DNA from: Sphagnum compactum
Lineage: Eukaryota > Bryophyta > Sphagnopsida > Sphagnales
DNA: 64,000 bases
Direction: 5' to 3'
NCBI GenBank assembly: GCA_965153455.1
Contig: OZ234502.1
Location: forward strand, 8,091,495-8,155,494
Part shown: piece after piece, positions 11,184-22,858 of the stretch
Layout of the letters: each line of letters starts with the position of its first letter
Position numbering within the stretch: position 1 is the stretch's first letter
The notes under the pieces: generated by a model
Database searches by the model: none
Seen by the model: only the letters and a program-made list of their open reading frames with translations
What the model was told of the DNA's origin: nothing
Made by a program: the position numbers and the translations under genes

Positions 11184-12077
11184 TGTCACAACCCTAACAT
11201 TGGGTTCGTAACTAGGAATGAAGTCTAAGGGCCCATGAGGGCAAAAGTGTGTTTAGATGTGAAACACACTCTCAAAAATGAGGGAGAGTGCAAAGGATAA
11301 AGCCTAGTGATTCGGGAGTTGCATTCGTGCGGGACTTGGAAATGTTCAAAGCCTTGGTTGGAAAGGCAAACAAGAACCAAATGGGACCCCCATGACACCA
11401 TTAGACAAGTCTTGAATTTTAGATACTTAAAGTGCCCTCGCATTGTTCATTTAGACCTAATTTGCATGAGTTATGATCAAAAGAAGGGGCAAAAGTCAAA
11501 TTGAGAATTTGACTCTTGACCACAAATCCCTTAAAAGGAGGGGTCAAATGAGGTCCGACTGGAACGTGCTATACACCATTGAAAAGATATTTTCAAGGAC
11601 TATAAGATGTTATCCTCACTCTCTCAAAATAGATTTGATTTGAGAAGGATATAAGCATCCAAAGTTTTGGGACAACAAGAGTCTTAATTTTGGGACTCCC
11701 ACTTGGGAGTCCCGGGGAAAAGTGACATTTGGATGTAGTCCCTGGGGAGAGGCACAAAATATACTATAGGGAAGGGAGTGGTGCCTCCTCCCAAAGGTTG
11801 TAAGTGTGTGAAGGTTGTTCTTGAGGTTATCCCTACTAAATTCGCCACACCACTTCCATTCAACTTGCACTAACCGCCTTTTTTTCTTGGTTGTGCAAGT
11901 TGATATCATCTTGAACTCTTGCTTGTGAGTTCGTCCTAGTTCCATCCCAAAGCTGTAGCACACCTTCCTACCCCCAAAATGCTATGAGTTAGGGAGCGTG
12001 CTCCAACTTTTTTCTTTTTCCGTTGTTTCATTCTGGGACCCACCTTTGGGTCCCTTGAGGAGTTTGGGGGCGCATCA
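11184..12077 (+). repeat. Solo LTR, subfamily B, inside the integrase
   Basis: The 894-bp block starts TGTCACAACCC and ends GGGGGCGCATCA. Integrase reading resumes on its far side. The flanking pentamers TGAAA and TGGGA agree at three of five positions, which fits an aged target duplication. It resembles subfamily A around 'gggagtcccg' and 'tgacatttgg'. Confidence 0.8.
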
Positions 12078-12600
12078 TGGGAGATGGCCAACGCCAATAT
12101 TGGAAAGGCGCATAAATGGTACAAAGATTTTGCAAAAAAATTCCAACGGGAGGTGAATTTTGAGGAAGGAGATGAAGAGTGGTTGAACATCAAAAATTTC
12201 GGATTGCTAAAAGGTTTGAACCACAAGTTTTTAAGCCCATATGCAAGTCCATTCAAAGTGTTGGAAAAGAAATTTCCCGACATTTACAAACTAGAACTAT
12301 CAAAAAACCTTAAAGTTCATCCCATATTTCATGTTTTATTTTTGAAGTCAGTTACTCACGATGTTTCAAGGCCTAATCAAGAGTACAACTCAAGGCCTCC
12401 ACTTGACCTCATTGATAATGAACTAGAATATTAAATGGAGGTCATGTTCAAGTCAAGGCAACTAAGTGGGCGGGAAGGGGGATATTTGGTCAAGTGGAAA
12501 GGATACCATCTAATAGAGGCATCTTGGGTGAATGTGTCAGACATGGAACATGCCCAGAAAGCCATAGAATAATTCCATAATAAACAGACAAAGAAACAAA
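12078..12600 (+). pseudogene. pol C-terminus: integrase tail plus chromodomain, broken
   Basis: The frame at 12084-12434 reads as the integrase C-terminal region (VNFEEGDEEWLNI, then PYASPFKVLEK and HPIFHVLFLK). A TAA at 12432-12434 interrupts it. In the same frame 12435-12571 reads a chromodomain core, YLVKWKGYHLIEASW, ending at a TAG. Chromodomains at this position define chromoviruses and are thought to guide insertion to particular chromatin. Confidence 0.8.
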
Positions 12601-14097
12601 AAAAACATAAAATGTGAGGAGGACATCACCTTTTTTTAGTGGGGCAAGAAATTACACAAATGTAACACATCAAGTTGCAAGTGAAATAAAGGTTAAAAAC
12701 TTTCAAGAGATTGCATCATGAACACAATGAATATTACTATAAAGAGTCATCAAGTGGCATGGGATAAATGGAACTTCCGTGGATAAGCTCAAATTAAAAT
12801 CACACTCCCACTTTGGGGCTAAGAGAAATCTTAGCCCCAAAATAGGAGACAAACAAGGTCAGCTTCAGAGGATGTGCACATGTTTAAAGTGCATCCCAAA
12901 AGGTTGGTTAGTAGTGACGGCCAATGTGGGAAGTCGTGACCCCGTTTGCGTACTATAATCCCGTAACTTGGGATTAGGGTTTTGCAAAGCCTTAATGTCC
13001 CTTCACATACCTTGATAGGCATACCTTTAGTTAGGTTTGATTATTGTGAACAAGGCACAAGGTTAGGAAAGGAGTCATGTCAAATAACTTAGGTCAAGAT
13101 TAGACTTGGGTTGAGTTTTTCATGAAGGGAAAGATTAAATAATTGCCTCCCAGATGAAGGCTTTGTTAATTAGGCTAGTTTAGGTCTTTTGACGAAACAA
13201 AGGTTAAGGGTTTTTCCTAAGCCCCTCTTGGACTTGCCAAAACAGTGTTGGAAACTTGAGGATGCCTAAGTCAGCTTGAAGCAAGATCCTGCCACAAACG
13301 TCGATAATTGATGGCCATCGATCCAAATGAAAGCAATTGCTCAAAAATAATCACAAAAGACACTTTTAATCGCTTAAGACAAGTCGAAAAATGGGGTTTT
13401 TCTTCTAGAGTATGTAGGTATCTAGTAAATAGCTAAGTAGGTAGGTAGGTATATACATATAGGTACAAATGTACTATTATATGGTTTATACATGTAGCTA
13501 CTAGGTAGCATAGTACCTTATGCAACTATAATGTGATTATTTTGGTTGCATGTGCAACTAAACGTATAATATACAATGTTGTAAAAAATGCAAAAACATC
13601 ATTAAAAATCAATCTATTGGAAAGATGAAATAGGTCATAGTTGCAATTAGTTGAAAGGAAGACCAAAATCCATAGTCGCATAGGGAACCATTCGTAGTTA
13701 TAAGCAACATTTAATCGCTCATAGGGAATGGTTGCAAATGACAAGATTTCTCTTAGTGTCATGCATATGCATTTTCTCTTTTACATTTCCTTCTACTATG
13801 TTTTTTTTGTTTGGAGACTTGAATTATTTTCTAATCCTTTCATAATTTCTTCTTCCATAATTATGCCATTGAGATTGATTTCATTTTCATAATTTTCATT
13901 TTCATTGGATTGCATCATTTTCCACAAGAAAATTACACAACATGGTGGAGAAATCAAAATAAATTCTATATTTTACCAAAATAATTCACTTTTCTCTCCT
14001 CTTTTTTTCATACAAAAATGATTCAATATGCAAAATATAACATGTATGAAAAAATTAACAAAATATAAGAAAGTTAAACCTTACACATAATAAACAA
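12601..14097. other. Intergenic; hairpin and (GTAG)n only
   Basis: No gene seen. It holds the hairpin at 12812-12841 and a short GTAG tract at 13437-13451. A 3' LTR of the chromovirus was looked for here and not found. Confidence 0.45.
12812..12841. repeat. Perfect 13-bp inverted repeat with GAAA loop
   Basis: TTTGGGGCTAAGA, then GAAA, then TCTTAGCCCCAAA: a perfect stem with a four-base loop. It is not followed by a T-run and no small-RNA gene can be argued from the sequence alone. Confidence 0.7.
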
Positions 14098-14900
14098 CAT
14101 AGAAGTGATCAACATACAAAACATATGCAACAAAAAAAAAACTCAACAAAAAATAGATACAAAATCAAAATAAACACAAACAAAAAAACAAACAAAGAAA
14201 AAAAAAAAAAAAAAACTTGAACTTGAAAAAAACTTGAAGAAGCTTGAATTTGAAAAAAACAAACTTTAAGCTCCTTTGACACCCACACAAAGGAAGGGGG
14301 TAGAATACCAAATTGAAGAGGAATAAAACCAATAACAAACAACAAAAAGACATTGACAAATAACAATCAGTAAAAAAAGTACATGTTTTCATGTGTTGCA
14401 TGTCAATGTGTCATTGTTCAGTAATGCACAACAACAATTTAAACGAACAATAACAAGGTACCAAGGAGGAACAAAAAGGAGTAGTAAGGTGCCAAGGAAT
14501 AGCAAAACTGATTAGTGACATGCTAGGGAGCAACAAAAGTGAACAATGAGATGCTAAGAAATAGCAAAAATGACCAATAGCAACAAGGTGCTAGGAACAA
14601 CAATATCAAGCAACAATAGCAAGTAGCAAGGAAATGCCTTCAAGCAACAATGTGATGCCTCTAAATAATAACGACATCAACAAAGCACCATGAAACGATA
14701 ATGAAACACCAAGTAAATAGTAGCAAGAGACCTCCAAGTAGTAGCAACAAGTAAATGTGCCAATAACAACTAATGGAGGAAAAAAATAACTAAGCAAAAA
14801 GAAAAAAATGCAAATCACAAACCAATGTTTCTCCATAAATTTGCAAACACAAAGAAAACACAAAGCACAAAGAAAATGAAAAATGACAAGTGAAAAGAAA
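14098..14900. repeat. A-rich low-complexity DNA with loose 'agcaacaa' repeats
   Basis: The plus strand is dominated by A and CAA. It has an A-run at 14198-14215, and from about 14440 degenerate units recur around 'ggtgctaggaacaac', 'agcaacaa' and 'atagcaaaaatgacc'. Long minus-strand frames here translate to Phe/Leu/Cys-rich peptides that simply mirror this composition. Confidence 0.55.
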
Positions 14901-16200
14901 TGAACATGTTTATATTCAAGGAGTGAAGGAGGGAGTCATGAAAAAAAAGCCTCCTTGCAAACAATAATTTTATGGTGCCACCTTTACCTTCAAACCCTAG
15001 AACCTATTTTTTGAGCACCTTACCTATTATCCTAAATATTAGATTCTAAATTCCATTCACCAAGCATAAAACCCTAGCCTACTATTCATTAATATCATGA
15101 CAGGGTACACACACACACACACATATAAAATTTAGTTTTTAAATGATTGGTTTTTTTTTCCCTAATACCCACCAAACATGGGTAACCAAGCCCTTAGCAA
15201 GCTTGTTAGGGTGAGCCCAAGGGTATGCACCTAGTAGAAGCCACCCTAAATTTTAATGTTAAATAAGGGATTGTGGGGACAACAAGGTTGGGGAGGTTTG
15301 ACAACGCTAGATTAAGGGAGGAAAAATGGCATGAGGCGTTAGGTCAAGCCGGCACATGGCAAAGGACCATGACAAGATTGTTGAGGAAATGATGGGAGAA
15401 GCTAGAAACACAAGGTTAACACCAAGGAAATGGTGGGGGATGCTAGGGAGATGTTGGGGGACACCAAAAAAAATGACATGGGTAGTGAGGGAGATAGCAA
15501 GGGACATTGACAAAATGGCAAGGGCCTAGTAGCCCATCATTCCACTACTCTCCTGAACATTTGAGGAAGTCCAAACCTTCTCCTAGACCTAAATAGTAAT
15601 GATAAATTAAAAAAAGGAGAAAAAAAAAATTACTACCAGTAGTGATGCGTAGAGGGAGTCTAGGCACATCCCTTTGGGTAACCCTACAAAAAAAGGTAAA
15701 CTTGTGTTAAGGCTTGCCCATAGCTCATGATTGTCAAATTTGAAATTGAATTGGAATATTTTAGAAAGAAAATGATCTCCAAGAGACATGTTAGGTGGCC
15801 TTAAGTCTACTTGTCCTTAGGTAAGGTTGTCCACATACCCAAGGTCCACAACTTGTCCCAATGTAACCTGGCCCAAAGTCATTGGCAAGTTTGTATAAAA
15901 TCCCCTAGAAATCTGTACCTAATGCCACTTCATCCCTATTTGAGGTTATACACAACTAAGTATATAGGACAGGGTTGGAACTTGGAATTAGTATGGAATA
16001 GCAAAAAAGGTTGGGAAAAATATTTCTGGCAAAATTTTGCGACCTAAAAAATTTGAATTTGACTATGCAAAGGATTTTTTTATGAAAAAAAGGATAAATT
16101 TGCCAAATTTTGGGGGAGAAGAAAATGTCACCAAATTTCTATAGTAGGTTGCAGGCTCCAGTGTTTTTTTTTCTTTTTTCTTTTCAATTTTGTGATATTG
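14901..16200. other. Intergenic, nothing identified beyond an (AC)n tract
   Basis: An AC tract lies at 15107-15122. The rest holds short frames without domains or splice-bounded structure. Confidence 0.35.
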
Positions 16201-16214
16201 CTGAAGTGGCAATC

Positions 16215-16310
16215 ATGGATAAGATGAATTAGCCAAATCTGGCTATAAACAAAAGATGAAACAAAATATTTTAACAATTCCTTCTATATTTTTGGCTGAC
16301 TATTTAAAAC
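16215..16310 (-). repeat. Dispersed repeat with TAGCCARATTTGGCTA core, partial copy
   Basis: The minus strand reads 'tatagaag...tttatagccagatttggcta', matching the tandem units at 44700-45455. It lies inverted relative to the partial copy at 16590-16690. Confidence 0.55.
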
Positions 16311-16589
16311 TCAATATAAAATCTTTATTTAAAAACTTAACAGAATTTGAAATTTGCCTGTTAGGAAACCTGAAAAAGCTCTATATTTGGCCATTTTGAA
16401 ATTAAATTCAAAAATTCTCCTCAAAGATTCCAGCCAGCATTTTGTTTTTGTGCTGAGTTTTTGCCATTTGTTGATTATTTTTTCAGAAATAATATTCTGT
16501 CGAATATTCCCTTTTTGTTTTTAAAAAAAAAAACCAATTTAACATTGGAAAAAAAATCTTAAAAAATCATCATATTTCTACACATTGTT

Positions 16590-16690
16590 GAAGCAAATAG
16601 CCAGGATATAAAAGGATTTTAATTAATTTCTACTTGCATAACTGGTCTATAGCCAAACATGGCTAAATCTCCTTGTGCCAGTGCAGCAAC
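16590..16690 (+). repeat. Dispersed repeat with TAGCCARATTTGGCTA core, partial copy
   Basis: Reads 'atagccaggatataaaagg', then 'ctggtctatagccaaac' and 'atggctaaatctcc', alignable to the units at 30720-30960 and 44700-45455. Confidence 0.5.
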
Positions 16691-17465
16691 GTCACAAACT
16701 TGAAAAGAAAACACAAGCTCCAGCAGGTTGCCACAAATAGTATAGAAGGATGCTTAGATTTTTTGACTTTCAGAGGACTACTAGGCTACAATTAGCCATT
16801 AAGCACTAAATTAATGTGAAATTTTGCATGAGTATTTTGGATTAGTTAAACATCCTTGGAATCTTCATGAGCTATTAAAAGCAAAGGGCTTCCTTTAAGC
16901 ACCATACCACACATGACAGGAGACAAATTTATGTCATCAAACAATTCTGCTCCTTGTTGATTGTTGTTGCTGTAGTGGTTAAGATCATCATCTCAACACC
17001 TCAAAACATCCTCAACCCAATGTGCCTTTCTTGAAACTTGTAATTCATCACCCTAGTAGGAAGTGTTTCTGAGTAAAAATTATGCATTTCAAAGTGGCAA
17101 GAGCATGTTATAGGAGGGACGCTTGCCACTCGTGCACTTGACAACACAGTTCGTATGCATGCAAGGTTGATACTTGGAATGTGGTGATGTTGGAGCATGT
17201 AAAACATTTGTGAAGACTAAACACATTAGATTGTAGCTAGTTCTAGTGTCAGCTTTTTTATTTTACTCTGAAAGAGAGGGGGCCATGAATGAATCCCTAA
17301 GGGTTGATGGTACTTTACACACACCAATGTTCTATTAAGGGAAATCTCCTATTGTAGTTCTGGCTTTTTTTCAAATTTAATGCAGCTAAAATTGGTGAAA
17401 ATTTGACCATTTCAATACTGAGAATCTAAATATTGGAATTAAATTGGCCTATTATATACCATAGA
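16691..17465. other. Intergenic, nothing identified
   Basis: No exon, RNA gene or terminal repeat recognised. Confidence 0.35.
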
Positions 17466-19190
17466 TTTTGTGCCATACATCTTCCTCCTCATTAGTGAGT
17501 TGTTTAAGCATATGCTCAAAGCTGCCATGCAATGCAGACTTGACTTGCATAGAATCATGTTGCCCATTGTTGGGGCCCAATAAACTATCTCTTACTGCAG
17601 ATATGACACCAGCTTCACCATCCAATTTGAAGAGTTAGTGGTCACCAATCTCATTACTTTACTTAACAACTTTTGAGTTATCTCTAGCCAAGTTTCTATG
17701 AACTGGAGTAAGAGCATTGCTTACTATTACACTAATGGTACACCTTGACCTAATTGACTACCTAACTATCAGTGGTAGTGGGCCAAGGAGGGTGAGTTGC
17801 CTAAGTTCTTAGGCATACCCTTTGGACTTAACTTGGGTTGAATAGATAAGATTGACAAGTTTCTAGTTCAAGAGATAAAGAATAAACTTTTGTTGACTAA
17901 TTAGTGCTCTACCAAGTTATCTCTAATTGGTCTATTAGTCATAATTAACCAAGTTCTTATCTCAACCTTGTGGTTTTTCATCTCAGTTTGGGGTGGTTCC
18001 CACAAAACCATTCATAAAAATCAAGGGTCTCCTGAAGAATTATTTCTAGGGAGAAACTAGTCAAATGGTGAGGATAACGGTGAGATAGGCTAATTGTTGT
18101 CGAGGTCATAAGGAGGGAGGGCTTATTTTTACCAACTTCAATGATGCCTTTCATGCTTTGTTGGTTAAATGGGTGTTGAAGGCATATCAGCCTAGGGACT
18201 TAATTTACTTACAAATCTTGTTATGGTACAAGCAACCTTCGAAGCATTACAAGTGGATGCCCAACATCCAATGGGCCTTATCCCACAAGCATGCTTCCAC
18301 TCAAGGTTCATGAGTGTTGAATAAAATTGTGTAAATCCACCAATGTATCATGTAACTTCAAGGATTCCCCCATTTTCCAAATAACCTATGGTGGAACATT
18401 GAGTATATACAAAACTATTTCATGTTGTAAATCAAATGATATGGCCAACTAAATAGTAAGGGGCTTGAGAGGGGAAAAGAAAAGGTCTTTGGTAAGAGAT
18501 GGATTTGTTTTTTTGTCATGGTTTTAAACTCAAGAGTTGTATGGCTTTGCTGAGTTGAACAATTAGGCCATTGGTCCTAAATTGTGGATACTATGTGCAC
18601 TGATGGAACCCATGAACAAATTAACTCAAGGGGGACTAGGTTGGAATCTTCAATGCTAGGATGATACCAAGCTCATTTGGAACATTTGGGATCATGAAGA
18701 CCAACAATGGCAGATGGGAGTGCCAACTTTGTTGCTTAACCTACAATTGACAATCCCAAAATACAGAAGTGGAATGTAATTAGGAATCCTCATTCAAGAC
18801 TCAAATATGTTTTATATTCTTAATAAGGAGAGGAGACCCCAATGGTTTTTATGAAAGGTTGGGTTACTCCTAGTTTCGCATGGTTTTCTTAAGAAGATTT
18901 ACTTTTCTCTTTCTGGCAGATTGGATTCATTTAAATTTGACCCTAATATTTAGACTTTGCAAGATAACATCGCTCTAATGGGTTTGTACAACAGCTAAGG
19001 TAAAACATTCCTAATTAGTCAACAAAAGCTTTGAAAGTTTTTGCAAGATAAGTTGGTCCATGTGGCATTCAAATACTTGTTACAAAAGGTGGTGGTCTTT
19101 TGTGGTTTTTCTAGCACCATGCGATTGTTGTTAGCGCTAAAGTGGATCCCTTTTTGAATACAAATTGCCCACATTGCCCACTACCAATTA
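17466..19190 (+). mobile_element. LINE (non-LTR retrotransposon) 3' fragment, decayed reverse transcriptase
   Basis: Broken frames on the plus strand carry an ordered series of plant L1-like RT segments: PYIFLLISELF near 17475, a decayed catalytic box with DTSFTI near 17605, YYTNG near 17725, KFLGIPFGL near 17805, then FFISVWGG and KNYFWGE (about 17985-18050), and ALLVKWVLKAYQPRDLIYLQ (about 18155-18210). Weaker VPTLLL-type sequence follows near 18725. Frameshifts and stops separate the segments. The 5' part is missing and I see no clear poly(A) tail or target duplication, so the ends are approximate. Confidence 0.6.
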
Positions 19191-20215
19191 GGTAATTGCA
19201 TACCAAATATTACAAATTACAAATTCATTTTTGCATAGTTTGTTCTTTTAAAGTTTTCATAATGAATACTTTTATCAAAAATCATGTTTTTGCAAGAAGT
19301 ATCTCTTCCTTGCCCTTCCTCATATGTTCTTCATATGTCCATTTTAATCATATATTCTATGGCAAAATACATTACACATCAATTTAATAATCCAAATTTT
19401 ATGAATACATTTATAAAATTGTATGGATTTTGGCACAATTTGAAACCTATGTATAACACCCCCTTGAAAACCCACAAATGGTCATAAAGTTTTTTAAGAA
19501 TAAAATTATCTTTGTATCACAATATAGATCATAGACATGAGTCGAGATTTTCTACACATGTCTTTGTTAATTGGAGTTAGGAAGCATTGCATATAAAAAT
19601 TTATTATGAAATCCATATTAAATGGATAGTGTAGTGTGTAATTGATTAATCCTTGAATTTATCCTAAATAAATTTTGCGACTACTTATGGGCTAGAAACA
19701 AGATCAACTAAGAACAAGGCCTTGGGAACCTTTCACCTATCCATAATCAAAACTTCACAAATTGCTTTCTCATAGGTTATGTAAATTTTTCACCATGTGG
19801 AACTTATTAAGATGAGTGACATTGTGGATTATTTGGCTAGAATGTTATGATAAGGTTTTCAACTTTGAATATTATTGAACTTATGAAAGAATATATCAAC
19901 AAAAATAAGAGTTTTTTGTATTACAGCATAATAACTTGGAGGAAAAACTCAAGGAAACAAGGTGAAACTTACATCTATGTCACAAAACATTGTGATTGAG
20001 TCAAAATCTTGTCACATAGTCACCTCTTTGTGTACTCTTATAAGTTAGTTTGGTTTCATCATGCATGTTGACACAAAACAAATTATATTAATGATTCTAA
20101 ATACATGGCGGTCTTAGTTATCATAGTTTCAATTATTTAAGATTTTTTATTCATTAAGATTGATGAAAATTTAAATATAAATTATATTAATGATCAAGTT
20201 TAGGACTAGGTTTAC
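19191..20215. other. AT-rich intergenic, nothing identified
   Basis: Only short frames of low-complexity composition. Confidence 0.35.
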
Positions 20216-20815
20216 TTTCCCTACTACAAAAGTGGGGTGCAATTTACTTGCCTAAATCACTATGGGACCTTAAAAGTGAAATAATTTCATTGCATTTTTT
20301 TGATTCACCCTGGTGAAAGTTATTTCACTATAGACATCATGTTTCATTACTAGTTAACATAATTCACTAATATAATTTATTATAGTAAATAGGTTTATTT
20401 CTATGTTTTTTAAAATATTCTATCTATGCTACTTTATGATATACCCTATATTATTTTAAGTTATTTTGGTTATTCTAAATTAAATTATTGAACTAACTTT
20501 AGGCTATTCCTTAGGTTATTTTATTCTAAATTAATATATGTTATTTCAAGTTATACTTTAAGTTATTCAAGGTCATTCTACTTTATGTTATTAGAAATTA
20601 TTTTATCCTAAGCATAATAACTTAAAATAATCTAAAATAAAATATAATGACCTAAGGCAAAAATAACTTAAAATAGAAAATAATAACCTATGAAAAATAT
20701 TTTTAAATACCCTACAATATAATAACTACCCATAACCTCTAGTATTATAACATAGAATATCCAGCAATAATTTATAATACAATAATCACCAATAGTTGTA
20801 ATATAATATATAATA

Positions 20816-21690
20816 ACCAACAATAACTTATAATACAATAACCATTAATAATCATTAATAAAATAGCCATCAATAACCACCAATTAAATAACCACCAATA
20901 TCAAGTAACAAAAATCCACCAATAGCCATAAATATAATAGCCATTAATAAGCACCAATATTCACCAATAGAATATCCATCAATAACCATTAATAGAATAG
21001 TCATTAATAATCATTAATAGAATAACCACTTATAGTCATTTATAGAATAATAAAAAATAACCATTAATAGAATAACCACCAATAGTCATTAATAAAATAA
21101 CCACTAATAGCCATTAATAGAATAACAACCAATAACCACCAATAAAATAGTTATTAATGGTTCATTAATAAAATAGCCACCAATAGCCATTAATAGAATA
21201 ATCACCAAGAGTCGTTAATAAAATAACAACCAATAGCCACCAACAGAATAACTACTAATAACCATCAATAGAATATCCACCAATAACCATTAATAGAATA
21301 ACCACAAATAACCATTAATAGCCACTAATATAATAGCCACCAATAACCACTAATATATTAGCCATTAATAGCCATTAATATAATAACCAATAATAAGCAC
21401 CAATAACCATTAATAAAATAGTCACCAATAGCCATTAATAGAATAACCAACAATAACTATTAATAGAATAGCCATCAATAGCCACCAATAGAATAATCAC
21501 CCATAGCCACTAATAAAATAACTACTAATGGCCATTAATAGAATAACCATTAATAATTATTAATATAATAGCCACCAATAACTATTAATAAAATAACCAC
21601 TAATAAACATTAATAACCACAAATAAAATAGGTACCAATAGCCATTAGTAACCACCAATAGCACTAATAAAAGAACAACTAATAACCATA
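20816..21690. repeat. 25-bp minisatellite inside the CACTA-like element
   Basis: Units begin AATAGAATAACC or AATAAAATAGCC and end CAATAGCCATT or a close variant. From about 21063 to 21340 they line up in 25-bp steps with few length changes; before and after this the periodicity loosens. The plus strand carries almost no G apart from the TAG in each unit. Confidence 0.75.
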
Positions 21691-22408
21691 TATTAGAATT
21701 GCTTATGATTGATAATCTAATGAAATAATTTAGAATAGACAAAAGTAACTTAAGGTGAAATACCCTATAATAACCTAAAATTATCAATAATAACATAAGG
21801 TGAAATAACCTTCAATTACCAAAAGTAATTTATAATAGTTGCAAATAGTCTAAATTGAAATAATTTATAATATCAAAAAATAACATAGAATAGCCAAAAA
21901 AACTTACAATAGCTGAAAATAGCCTAAGGTGAAATAAGTTAAAATAATCAAAAGCAACTTAGAATAACCAAAAGTAACCTAGGGTGAAATAACCAAAAAT
22001 AACCAAAAAAATTTGAGAATAACCATAAATAACCGTAAATAATATAAGGTAAAATAATTTAAATTAATGAAAAATAGTCATAATAACTGAAAATAGCTTA
22101 ACATAGGTAGTAATTATATTAACAAAAAAAATCCATTTATCAAACTTTTTTTTTTCCCAAAAGAATGGTCATTGAAATGTTATTGAATAATGATATTCAA
22201 CTTCTTTTTTTATTCAAATGATTTTAAGCTTTCAAAAGGATATAAATGTAATTATGTACATTATTGAATTAAAAAAAAGTAAACTTGAATCATTTCATTT
22301 TAACAAAATCTTAATAAGATATGAATTTTCAAAGTTTTTGTTTTTGTAATATTTAAAATGAAATATTTGATAAATAGAATGTAATGTAACATATTTTCAT
22401 AACAAGTG

Positions 22409-22476
22409 AGGTGGCTTGATGGTAAAGGTGTTTGCTTCCATTCCAAATGTCAAGGGATTAAATCTTATGAATGGTG
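22409..22476 (+). repeat. Possible tRNA-derived SINE head
   Basis: GTGGCTTGATGG resembles a tRNA A box and GGGATTAAATCTT, about 35 bp on, loosely resembles a B box, as in plant tRNA-related SINEs. The B box is poor and no tail is evident. It lies inside the CACTA-like element. Confidence 0.25.
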
Positions 22477-22858
22477 TTGTGTGTGGTCAACAATGGTATG
22501 TTGACTGAATATTTTCCTATCGAATTCTTAGAATAGGTGCCTAGGTGATTACATGGCCTACCTACCTATAGGTAGTGACACGTGTCAATAAATCATAGGT
22601 TAAAAAATTATGAAATTATCAATAATCTTATATATTAAATATTGAATATTAGTTGATTTCCATGTTGATTAATTAATTACCTAGCAAGCGAATGGTTTGG
22701 TAAATTTGTATTTCACTTTAGAGTAACCTTTCATTGTTCGTAGCAATTGGTCCCTATTCATTAGGGGGTTAAATAATTTCATTAAATAAAAATATCCAAA
22801 TTCACTCAAAATCTAGTGAAACCCAAAATGAACTAGGACGCATTTTGTAATAGTGTTT

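Larger units (their letters stand above)
3328..12600 (+). mobile_element. Decayed Ty3/gypsy chromovirus with nested LTRs; no 3' LTR found
   Basis: On the plus strand the parts appear in this order: LTR (3328-4241), primer-binding site, gag start, capsid-like gag, zinc knuckle, end of the protease region, reverse transcriptase, RNase H, integrase and chromodomain. This is the Ty3/gypsy order (integrase after RT/RNase H), and the terminal chromodomain places it among chromoviruses. Four other LTRs of two related subfamilies interrupt it at 4606-5519, about 6220-7128, about 7588-8465 and 11184-12077. Stops and frameshifts occur throughout, so it cannot be autonomous. After the chromodomain I find no second copy of the first LTR, so the element is truncated or its 3' LTR is unrecognisable. 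Confidence 0.85.
20219..22855. mobile_element. Non-autonomous CACTA-like DNA transposon carrying a minisatellite
   Basis: The left end reads CCCTACTACAAAAG and the right end, reverse-complemented, reads CACTATTACAAAAT: 12 of 14 positions agree, and the right end has the canonical CACTA start. Identical TTT trinucleotides flank it (20216-20218 and 22856-22858), the 3-bp target duplication typical of CACTA elements. Subterminal matches include 'gtgaaataatttcatt' on the left and 'ttaatgaaattattt' on the minus strand of the right end. There is no transposase frame; the 2637 bp interior is mostly AT-rich repeat and the 25-bp array. Confidence 0.65.

Noticed and set aside
12940-13000. Start of a 3' LTR for the chromovirus ('gtcgtgacccc')
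   Set aside because: Only a few bases resemble the LTR A start, and the sequence after it does not follow LTR A.
14109-14863. Phe/Leu-rich minus-strand frames resembling membrane proteins
   Set aside because: They are translations of A-rich low-complexity DNA.
20816-21690. CRISPR-like array
   Set aside because: Units abut with no unique spacers, and the context is a plant transposon; it is a minisatellite.
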